Source of the DNA: JALYXS01 sp051003795
GTDB lineage: Bacteria > Acidobacteriota > Terriglobia > Bryobacterales > Bryobacteraceae
Assembly: GCA_051003795.1 (NCBI GenBank)
Contig: JBPCKZ010000004.1
Location: 1 to 16,690 of the forward strand
Direction: 5' to 3'
Length of the DNA stretch: 16,690 nucleotides
Part shown: one piece after another, positions 1 to 6,990 of the stretch
How positions within the stretch are numbered: position 1 is the stretch's first letter
Layout: every line of letters starts with the position of its first letter
Made by a program: the position numbers and the translations under genes
The notes under the pieces: generated by a model
What the model was told of the DNA's origin: nothing
What the model saw: the letters and a program-made list of their open reading frames with translations, nothing else
Database searches by the model: none

Positions 1-40
1 GAATGGTATTCCGAGCCGCGACCGGAAGGAGCGGTTGTCC

Positions 41-466
41 TTAACGTGCTCTGCCGACGAGCATGAGCACGTTCGGCGTCGCGCTGGAGCGGCGGATCTG
101 CCGCTCGTCTTTCGACGGGATCACGGAAGCGGTATAAGAATCGCCCGCGCGGGCAACCCCTTCAAGAAAGTACTGCGACCCGTACTGGTGAAACAGAACC
201 TTCGTATGCTCCACGGTTCGGCCGTTTTCACCTCTGTGAGCCATCACGAATGCGCTGTTCGGAACCGCCTGCTCCCGGATCAGCAACATGCCGCTGGATC
301 CTTCGCTGATGGTGTAATCGCCGGTCGCAAAGGTCACGCCGCCAGCTTTGAAATCGAAAGGCACGGTGACCTTAACCTGTAATTGAGGGTCCGATTGCGC
401 GGAACCCGTCGTTAGCGATACGCTTGCGAGAAGGCCCGTGGTAAGAATCATATTCAACGTTTTCAT
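41..466 (-). CDS. Small secreted protein of unknown function
   Basis: A 141-residue protein starts with a clear Sec signal peptide: a Lys near the N-terminus, a hydrophobic core over about residues 5-20 and a likely cleavage after GSA (residue 23). The mature part is about 118 residues, predicted mostly beta, with VTVPFDFKAGGVTFATGDY near its start and a PNVLMLVGR tail. Similar small exported proteins with a 'VPFDF.AG...PAG.Y' core are common in Acidobacteriota, but I know of no assigned function. I see no transmembrane segment after the signal peptide and no cysteine in the mature part. The ATG is well supported: AAGGAGA lies just upstream (471-477 on the plus strand), about five bases from the start. 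It stands alone, transcribed toward the left edge of the window. Confidence 0.8.
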   Translation of the reverse strand: MKTLNMILTTGLLASVSLTTGSAQSDPQLQVKVTVPFDFKAGGVTFATGDYTISEGSSGMLLIREQAVPNSAFVMAHRGENGRTVEHTKVLFHQYGSQYFLEGVARAGDSYTASVIPSKDERQIRRSSATPNVLMLVGRAR

Positions 467-470
467 AAAA

Positions 471-477
471 TCTCCTT
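471..477 (-). promoter_or_regulatory. Strong ribosome binding site for the small secreted protein
   Basis: Read on the minus strand this is AAGGAGA, followed by TTTT and the ATG at 466. It is one of the best Shine-Dalgarno matches in the window and fixes the start of the 41-466 gene. Confidence 0.75.
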
Positions 478-518
478 TTCCTTTCCGATCCGCCTCGGAC
501 GGCTTTGATTTGGGGAAC

Positions 519-536
519 GCTTGCTATAACGCAAGC
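519..536. repeat. Small perfect hairpin in the leader of the 41-466 gene
   Basis: GCTTGC and GCAAGC form a perfect 6-bp inverted repeat around a 6-nt TATAAC loop. It lies about 53 bp upstream of the small secreted-protein start, so it could be an operator or a 5' leader hairpin. There is no run of T after it on either strand, so it is not a convincing terminator. The role is unknown and the stem is short enough to arise by chance. Confidence 0.35.
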
Positions 537-608
537 CACGGGCCGCGATCGGAAGAGATGTAAGTGATTGATTTTAGGTGTAAGTCAACGGACTAAGTAG
601 GCGAGAGC

Positions 609-644
609 CTATCCATCCGGTTGAGAATCTATCCGTTGAGATAG
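609..644. repeat. Degenerate tandem repeat in the 467-725 gene-free stretch
   Basis: Two related blocks lie next to each other: CTATCCATCCGGTTGAGA (609-626) and CTATCCGTTGAGA (629-641). The second is the first without an internal five bases. The second block also forms a 5-bp hairpin (CTATC and GATAG, loop CGTTGA, 629-644). The rest of 467-725 shows no gene. The stretch holds the promoter region of the 41-466 gene and the 3' flank of pgm. I could not place a convincing sigma-70 promoter or a terminator in it. Confidence 0.35.
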
Positions 645-725
645 ACCCGCGCCGCTCGTGGCCGTCATCCGCCTAACATCCCTTACGGCAACCGCTCCCT
701 GAATGTTCGATCCGCGACGGGGCCG

Positions 726-2366
726 CTACAGCGATGCCGTCACGATGCTTTGCGCTTCTTCGAGAATCCGATCCAGATGCTCCTGGCTCTCGAAGCTCTC
801 GGCGTACAACTTGTAAAGGTCTTCGGTTCCGGACGGCCGTGCGGCGAACCAGCCGTTTGCCGCCACTACTTTCAAGCCGCCGATCGGCTCGTCGTTCCCC
901 GGCGCTCTTGTCAGTCTGGCCACGATGGGAGCGCCCGCGAGCTGCGTGGCGCTTACGGATGCGGGCGACAACTTCTTCAAGCGATCCTTTTGCTCGGGCG
1001 TGGCGGGCGCATCGATCCGCGCGTAGAACGACTCGCCTAGCCGCGAGGCAGTCTCGCGATATATCGCCCCCACGTCGCGCCCCTCGCGCGCCGTCATTTC
1101 CGCCGCGAGCAGGCCCATAATCAGCCCGTCTTTGTCCGTGCTCCACACGGAACCGTCCTTTCGGAGGAAGCTTGCCCCCGCGCTCTCCTCGCCGCCGAAA
1201 CAACAGGAGCCGTCGAATAGGCGCGGCGTGAACCACTTGAATCCGACCGGCACCTCCCACAGATCGCGTGCAAGCTCCTCCGCCACGCGATCGATCAGGC
1301 CGCTGCTCACCAGCGTCTTGCCGACTACCGATGAGCGATTCCAGCCGGGCCGGTTTCGCAGTAAATAGCCGATGGCGATCGCCAGATAGTAATTCGGATT
1401 CATCAAGCCGGCGCTCGGACTGACAATGCCGTGACGGTCGGCATCGGGATCGTTGCCCCAGGCCACGTCGAATTTATCTTTCAGCTCGACCAATCCGGCC
1501 ATGGCGTAAGGACTCGAGCAGTCCATGCGGATTTTGCCGTCGTGATCGACCGTCATAAAAGCGAACGTTGGGTCGATTTTGGAATTGACGACGGTGAGGT
1601 TGAGACGGAATCGTTGGGCGATCGGCTCCCAATATGCCGTGGACGCGCCGCCGAGCGGATCGACCCCGATCTCGATCCCGGCGGAACGGATGAAATCGAA
1701 ATCGACGACATTCGCCAAATCTTCCACGTAGGGCCCCATGAAATCGCGCTCGTGCACGGTTCCGGACTTCATGGCGGAAACGAGCGGAAGTCGCTTCACC
1801 TCGCGGTTCCCGGCGCGCAACAAGGAATTCGCGCGATCCTGAATCCAGCCGGTCACATCCGTATCGGCCGGGCCGCCGTCCGGCGTGTTGTATTTGAAGC
1901 CGCCGTCGGTGGGAGGATTGTGCGAGGGCGTGATGACGATGCCGTCGCCCGGCGCTGTTTGGCGGTCGCGATTGTACCCCAGGATGGCGTGTGAAATTAC
2001 CGGCGTCGGCGTGAAACCGTCGGCCCGCGCGATACATATTTGAATCCCGTTCGCCGCGAGAACTTCAATCGCGGTGCGCTGCGCCGGGCCGGAAAGAGCG
2101 TGCGTGTCTTTCCCGAGAAACAGGGGGCCGTTCGTATCGTGAGCGCCGCGGTAATCGCAGATCGCTTGCGCGATCGCGAGGATATGCGTCTCCGTGAACG
2201 TGCCGTTCGCGGGCGTCCCGCGATGTCCGCTCGTGCCGAAGGTGACCAGCTGGTTCGGGTTCCCGGGGTCGGGCTTTTGGGTGAAGTACGCGCTCTCGAG
2301 TTTAGCCGCGTCGATGAGCATCTCTTTGGGGGCGGGCTGGCCGGCGAGCGGGTGAACGTTCGGCAT
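726..2366 (-). CDS. pgm: Phosphoglucomutase (alpha-D-glucose phosphate-specific)
   Basis: Interconverts glucose 1-phosphate and glucose 6-phosphate in the cytoplasm, linking glycolysis to glycogen, trehalose and nucleotide-sugar synthesis. At 546 residues it has the same length as E. coli Pgm and aligns from the first residues (AGQPA near residue 8). All hallmark motifs of the alpha-D-phosphohexomutase family are present: TSGHRG at 45-50; the phosphoserine loop ITPSHNPP with Ser148; the metal loop GNDPDADRHG with Asp306, Asp308 and Asp310; the sugar-specificity loop GGEESAG near residue 390; and the phosphate-binding RPSGTE at 510-515. Nothing essential is missing, so it should be active. The ATG at 2366 has a GGAGA almost touching it, which is close spacing, but no better in-frame start exists upstream. 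It is divergent from the unknown gene at 2468, with about 100 bp between them. Confidence 0.97.
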   Translation of the reverse strand: MPNVHPLAGQPAPKEMLIDAAKLESAYFTQKPDPGNPNQLVTFGTSGHRGTPANGTFTETHILAIAQAICDYRGAHDTNGPLFLGKDTHALSGPAQRTAIEVLAANGIQICIARADGFTPTPVISHAILGYNRDRQTAPGDGIVITPSHNPPTDGGFKYNTPDGGPADTDVTGWIQDRANSLLRAGNREVKRLPLVSAMKSGTVHERDFMGPYVEDLANVVDFDFIRSAGIEIGVDPLGGASTAYWEPIAQRFRLNLTVVNSKIDPTFAFMTVDHDGKIRMDCSSPYAMAGLVELKDKFDVAWGNDPDADRHGIVSPSAGLMNPNYYLAIAIGYLLRNRPGWNRSSVVGKTLVSSGLIDRVAEELARDLWEVPVGFKWFTPRLFDGSCCFGGEESAGASFLRKDGSVWSTDKDGLIMGLLAAEMTAREGRDVGAIYRETASRLGESFYARIDAPATPEQKDRLKKLSPASVSATQLAGAPIVARLTRAPGNDEPIGGLKVVAANGWFAARPSGTEDLYKLYAESFESQEHLDRILEEAQSIVTASL

Positions 2367-2424
2367 TCTCCAGCCAGTTTAAACATTTGCGACTGGACGG
2401 CGGGAAACCTAAGAAAAATGCCCG

Positions 2425-2450
2425 GGTTTTCAGTATCGGTTTTCAGTATC
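2425..2450 (+). repeat. Perfect tandem 13-bp repeat just upstream of the 741-residue protein
   Basis: The 13-mer GGTTTTCAGTATC occurs twice with no gap (2425-2437 and 2438-2450), ending 17 bp before the ATG at 2468. Two exact head-to-tail copies in a 100-bp divergent spacer could be a repeated protein-binding site in the leader or a recent slippage event. The element would be transcribed as part of the 5' leader if the promoter lies upstream of it. Confidence 0.7.
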
Positions 2451-2467
2451 ATGACGTGGACAAAGCC

Positions 2468-4693
2468 ATGAGCACAATAACAATCACCGATTCACGCCAG
2501 ATTGCCCTTACCGGCGTTCCGGTCGACCTGGTTCCGTTATCGGCGATCGTCAAGTATGCCCAGAGCCACGATTTGAATTTGATTCTCCCGCCGGATGTTG
2601 CCGGCGGACTCGATCTTCCGCTTAAGAAAGTAGCGGCGGGTCCCGTTTCGCTGGGAATCCAACTCGGGAAGGCTTTCGACTTCGGGGTGGGCCGACCTCA
2701 GTTCTCGATCGGCTTCGGGGCGAGCGTGGCGGTCCACGTAAACACCCGGACGGATGCCGATCTGTTCAGCAACGATTTTTATCAATCGCGGATCAAAGTC
2801 AAGCCGGGGGAAGGCTATTTGTCGTTGGCCTTCACCGGCACGGTCGGCGGGAAGGAATCTCAGTCTCAAGGCGATGTCGCGTTCGGCCTCGATGCGGGCG
2901 CCTCCGCGACGTTTGAGTACTTCCGCAAATTCAATGTGGACGACGCGACGCCGGCTTTGGGCCAAGCCCTGGGCGCTGCAATCTCTCAGTTCGCAATTGC
3001 CGCTGAAGCCGCCGACCTGCGCGCCCTGGAAGCGGGGGATGTCGCCACCTCCTCTGGAAAACGGCACCTCAAGGTCTCGGGAGCGTTCCAGGCAAGCGTT
3101 TCGGCCGTACCCCTCGCCACGCCGAAACTGCCGCTCGCCGGCAAAGCGATCGACTTGAATGCGGGAGCGAAGGTTGACGTCAGCGCCAGTTTCGAAATCG
3201 TTTCCAACTGGCAGATCCGGGCCCAGGCGGTCGGCGATTCGGTCGTCGAACTCGGGATCTACAAGCAGCACGGCAGCGATTGGGACCTGGGCATCACGGC
3301 GTCGGCCGGAATCGACGCGAGCTTGGGCGGCAAAGACCTGCTCACCGCGCTGATCGACAAGCTCAGCAAAGACCCCGCGGCCGGCACGACCCAGATCGAA
3401 GCCGCCCGCCTTGCGCCGGACGAAATCAAAGCCATCAATGCGGCAATTTCGAGTAGCATCGATCGGAGCATCCACGCCTCGATCGGCCTCGACTTGAGCC
3501 GGCTCGACAGCGATGAAGCCGCTTTCCTCTACCGGATTGAACTGGATAATCTCAACCCCGAGACCGCTGCCGCAGTGACCGCCGCGCTCGGGGGAGATCT
3601 GACGGCAATTGACAGCCTGAATCGCAACGCCGAGGAAAACGGCGCCATCGGTCCCGGCATCACGCTCCTGCGCAGCATTTTGACCCGAACCAAAAAAACC
3701 GGCGCGGCATTCAAGATCAACCTCATCGGCCTGTACAACTTCCGTTCGCTTGCCGATTTCATCTCTCAATCGCAGGTGATGCATGAGCCGGTGAGCGGCG
3801 ACGTAGTGTTCCAGGAGACGGCGAGCGGCGAGCGGATTGGAGTTATCACGCTGCCCCAGGCCCAGACGAAACTCCGCAAGACGATCTTCGATTCGATCGT
3901 CATGACCACGGCTTATCGCAGCGGCGGTGCGCTAGAAACCATGGGGATGGAATGCTCCAACGTTCACTTCGCGCTGCATGCCGCGACTGGCGCGCACGAC
4001 ATGTCGGACTACCTCAATTGTTTCGTCGCACTTGGTTTGCTGACCGCGCCGGCGAAGGCCGAGCTCATGGCCGGATTTCAGGGAACTGGTTCGTCGACCT
4101 GCACGGTCCGCGTGGCGTTCAACGATGCCGCGAGCAAGGCGATGTTCCTCGATGCGGGCGGCCGCGCCAGACAGGCCCGCGATTACGTCTCTCTTGGCCG
4201 TAACGCGCTGCGAATGCTTTTGCTGCCGGACGATCGCAACGATGCGGATCGTTACCGCCGGGACGTTTTGGGGAACGACGCGATCTGGAACCGGTTCGAG
4301 GGCCAGACAACCATCGGCCTGGTAATGCAAGAAGAAAGCGGCTGGCGTTTGAACGACCCCCGAATTCCCGTGCTCGCGGCCGATTACTCGGTGATCGCGT
4401 GGTGGGCGGACGCGATGTCATCCACGGCAATCGGGATTGTCGACATGCAGGAGTTCTTGAAAGATGCGAATCCGGCGACTCTCGACACGAATAGCGCATT
4501 CATCGCGAAAAAGGCAAGCCTTCAGAAGCACGTCTTGGGCGTAGTCGAGAAGAGTCCCATGAGCTTCGATCAGCCCTTTGGCCTGGTGGCATTAGCCTGG
4601 GCGGCTGGTCCGGCGGCAATTGCCACGGGCATTCTGCAATCACCGGCGATCAGCCGCGAATTCGGCGCCATCGCGGGAGCGCAATCGGCCTAA
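2468..4693 (+). CDS. Large protein of unknown function, beta-rich N-terminal half
   Basis: I do not recognise this 741-residue protein. I chose the ATG at 2468 (MSTITITDSRQIALTGVP) because the only earlier in-frame start is a TTG at 2387 whose extension runs through the tandem repeat and looks non-coding. The ribosome site is weak. There is no signal peptide and no clear transmembrane helix except a hydrophobic Ala/Gly-rich stretch near the C-terminus. The first 300 residues or so alternate short hydrophobic and polar segments rich in Gly, Ala, Ser and Val (for example FSIGFGASVAVHV and FGLDAGASATFEYF), as in repeated beta-strands. A helical linker follows at about 300-400, and the last 300 residues look globular, with Trp-rich motifs. 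The reverse strand also carries a 415-codon open frame, but its composition looks like an antisense shadow. It converges with the YfhO gene, overlapping by 54 nt. Confidence 0.75.
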   Translation: MSTITITDSRQIALTGVPVDLVPLSAIVKYAQSHDLNLILPPDVAGGLDLPLKKVAAGPVSLGIQLGKAFDFGVGRPQFSIGFGASVAVHVNTRTDADLFSNDFYQSRIKVKPGEGYLSLAFTGTVGGKESQSQGDVAFGLDAGASATFEYFRKFNVDDATPALGQALGAAISQFAIAAEAADLRALEAGDVATSSGKRHLKVSGAFQASVSAVPLATPKLPLAGKAIDLNAGAKVDVSASFEIVSNWQIRAQAVGDSVVELGIYKQHGSDWDLGITASAGIDASLGGKDLLTALIDKLSKDPAAGTTQIEAARLAPDEIKAINAAISSSIDRSIHASIGLDLSRLDSDEAAFLYRIELDNLNPETAAAVTAALGGDLTAIDSLNRNAEENGAIGPGITLLRSILTRTKKTGAAFKINLIGLYNFRSLADFISQSQVMHEPVSGDVVFQETASGERIGVITLPQAQTKLRKTIFDSIVMTTAYRSGGALETMGMECSNVHFALHAATGAHDMSDYLNCFVALGLLTAPAKAELMAGFQGTGSSTCTVRVAFNDAASKAMFLDAGGRARQARDYVSLGRNALRMLLLPDDRNDADRYRRDVLGNDAIWNRFEGQTTIGLVMQEESGWRLNDPRIPVLAADYSVIAWWADAMSSTAIGIVDMQEFLKDANPATLDTNSAFIAKKASLQKHVLGVVEKSPMSFDQPFGLVALAWAAGPAAIATGILQSPAISREFGAIAGAQSA

Positions 4694-6910
4694 GAGCGCC
4701 AAAGCCAAAACGCCGAGAAGTCCCGCAATGGTCATCGCGCCTCCAACCACGACCGGCATTGGCCGGTAGACCATCTCAATCCGATGCTTCCCGGGACCGG
4801 CCACGACGCCTCGCAAAACACTGTACGCTCCCCACACCTTTTCGGGACGCCCGTCCACCGTGGCGCTCCAGCCGGGAAAATAGGTCTCGGCGGCAATCAC
4901 CATGCCTTTGCATCCAAGATCGGCTTCGATGGAAATCCGATTGGGTTCGCGCGATAGCAGCGTCACGTTGTCCATTCCAGCGCACGCATCCAGTTTAGGA
5001 GCGGGTTCCAGAAGAAATGTTTCTTTTCCGAGCACCCCGCCGCCCTCCTGCAGTTTGGAGCCGACTTGTCTTGCCGCGACCGAAACCGCCCGGTGGACCG
5101 ACCAGACCCGCGGGAAAGCATCCGGGTTGCCGTAGACTTTGAGCCCGCTGGCTCCGGTGTACAGTTCGATCTGACCATCGCGGGCGGGCTTGGTTCCAAT
5201 CCAGAAATTGGTTGCGAAAAGCATGCGCCCCCAATAATTCCCCTGAACGTTAGCCACGTTGGTTGTCAACGAGGCCAAATACCCGCCGAACTGATCGATG
5301 CCATACCAGTCTCCGAAGTTAAAGGGAAGAATTTGGTCGTCCACTTCGACCCGCACGGCACCCGGTTGGCCCTGGAGAAAGGTAATGATGTCAATGTTTC
5401 GCGCCATTTTGTTCAAGAGATACTCGGGCTGTTCGCGGTTCCTGTACCCGTAGCCGGTAACCAGGCCGGATTCGAGCAGCATTAACAGGAAAAGCAACAA
5501 GCCGGCGGCACGAGTTGAAATCTGGTTCGCCCTCCACGCGTAAAATGCCGCGGCAACCAGTACGGCGGTAAATGCGGCCATCATGAGATTGTTCGCGTCC
5601 AGCCCTTTCGATTGGAAGCCCAACAGCACGAGAACCAGCGCGACCAACCCCCCTGCCACGGCTACAAGAAAGCCTATGACACGACCCAACCATGGTTCGA
5701 GAAGAATTATTGGATATACCAAACTATCCAATCCATAAGCGGTTAGAGCGACTATCCCGAAGTGAAAGATGAGTTCCGCCATCGAGGCGCTTCGGGCCTT
5801 CTCAACCAGTGGGACGAGAGCGTAGAGAACACCGTGAAACACGACATAGTGGGCCAGAGAGAACAACAATCCGCCCAACGCCACGGTTGCCAAGACACGA
5901 ACCGCTTGCCGCTCCCAATTGCGAACCAGGCCGATCAGCGCGAGAGACAGAACAGCCCAACCAACGTAAGGGTTCGTGTTTACATCAACGCCGGGGATGA
6001 CGATGCCCAGCAGGGTAGTCGGGAAGAGGCTGAAATTGGCGTGAACGGGGTAGGGAACTACGTCGGCCCACCCAACCGTGTTCAGCGCGCCCACCCAGCG
6101 GATCGCGAGCTTACCGTATTGGTAGGCAGGCAGCATGAGAAAAGCGCTCACGAACGCCAGAAAAATTCCGAAAATCCCCGCGCACCGCAGACCCACGGCG
6201 ACGCGACGGGATTTCTTGTAACACATGAGCAAATAGATCCAGGATCCTAAAATAGCTAGTGTTATGAAGATCGGGACTTGATGATGTCCACTGAGGAATG
6301 CCATTCCCAGGGAGGCTCCGGCGAATGCCGAGTTGCCCAGCGGCCTTTCCCCTCTGAGTACCCGGAGGAAGAACACAAAAACTAGAGGCGCCCAGACCGC
6401 CCCATTCAGCATCATGGGCCAATCCGTCGTCCCCATGAAGCCGCCAACCCCGAATGCCGCCCCGGCGAAGAGGGATGCCAGCACGGTCCGGCGCAGGTCG
6501 CGGCACAACCAGTAGCAAAACAGCCCGCCCATGTAATGGATCAGGACGAAATACCAGTGCAGATACACCTGCCTGATCCAGCCGTGGCGCAGCGGGAGCG
6601 CGAAGAGTATCCAGTTGAACGGATACGAAAGCCCGGGCTGCATTTGTCCAAGGAGTGGCTGGCCGCCCCACAAGTACGGATCCCAAAGCGGGAAATGCCG
6701 GTTGTGGAATTCAGTCGCTTCGAACTGATACCACGGCAAAACCTGATTGGCGAAATCCGGGCTTTCGAGCCACGTGTATTGGGAGGTTAAGGTTAGCTTC
6801 CAGAAGAGGCCGATGTAAATTGCCAGTAGCAGCACGGGCGGCCAGAGCGCGCGATACTTTCTTAACGCTGCTCCAACCCGAGCAGGGTGGTGTTTTTCAG
6901 CCACCGGCAT
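4640..6910 (-). CDS. YfhO-family polytopic membrane protein
   Basis: A 756-residue inner-membrane protein with about a dozen hydrophobic helices. The first is near residues 22-40 and the last near the C-terminus (about 728-744). The arrangement fits the YfhO / GT-C-like family, whose members resemble lipid-linked sugar transferases and act in decorating surface polymers. A large periplasmic loop follows TM1 and carries the family-typical FPLWDPYLWGGQPLLGQMQP around residue 70. A non-membrane beta domain near the C-terminus holds the typical YFPGWSATVDG followed by PGKHRIEMVYRP. The substrate cannot be read from sequence. The first ATG is at 6910, with no strong ribosome site. The start is about 80 bp from the divergent FecR gene. 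The last 54 nt overlap the 3' end of the opposing unknown gene, so the tail codons of both proteins share DNA. Confidence 0.85.
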   Translation of the reverse strand: MPVAEKHHPARVGAALRKYRALWPPVLLLAIYIGLFWKLTLTSQYTWLESPDFANQVLPWYQFEATEFHNRHFPLWDPYLWGGQPLLGQMQPGLSYPFNWILFALPLRHGWIRQVYLHWYFVLIHYMGGLFCYWLCRDLRRTVLASLFAGAAFGVGGFMGTTDWPMMLNGAVWAPLVFVFFLRVLRGERPLGNSAFAGASLGMAFLSGHHQVPIFITLAILGSWIYLLMCYKKSRRVAVGLRCAGIFGIFLAFVSAFLMLPAYQYGKLAIRWVGALNTVGWADVVPYPVHANFSLFPTTLLGIVIPGVDVNTNPYVGWAVLSLALIGLVRNWERQAVRVLATVALGGLLFSLAHYVVFHGVLYALVPLVEKARSASMAELIFHFGIVALTAYGLDSLVYPIILLEPWLGRVIGFLVAVAGGLVALVLVLLGFQSKGLDANNLMMAAFTAVLVAAAFYAWRANQISTRAAGLLLFLLMLLESGLVTGYGYRNREQPEYLLNKMARNIDIITFLQGQPGAVRVEVDDQILPFNFGDWYGIDQFGGYLASLTTNVANVQGNYWGRMLFATNFWIGTKPARDGQIELYTGASGLKVYGNPDAFPRVWSVHRAVSVAARQVGSKLQEGGGVLGKETFLLEPAPKLDACAGMDNVTLLSREPNRISIEADLGCKGMVIAAETYFPGWSATVDGRPEKVWGAYSVLRGVVAGPGKHRIEMVYRPMPVVVGGAMTIAGLLGVLALALLGRLRSRDGAEFAADRR

Positions 6911-6990
6911 AGGCAGCCATCATACCCGGAAAATACAGAAATAGAAAGAGTTGTGAATTGGCCAGGCGCGTGCCCTAAACGGCAGTGAGA

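Noticed and set aside
2387..2467. A TTG start at 2387 for the unknown gene, adding 27 residues
   Set aside because: The added part reads through the tandem 13-bp repeat and lacks a ribosome site. The ATG at 2468 gives a normal N-terminus.
2537..3784. A 415-codon open frame on the minus strand, antisense to the unknown 741-residue gene
   Set aside because: The translation is rich in Arg, Asp, Gly and Glu without hydrophobic patterning, as expected of a shadow frame in GC-rich DNA. The plus-strand frame is longer and protein-like.
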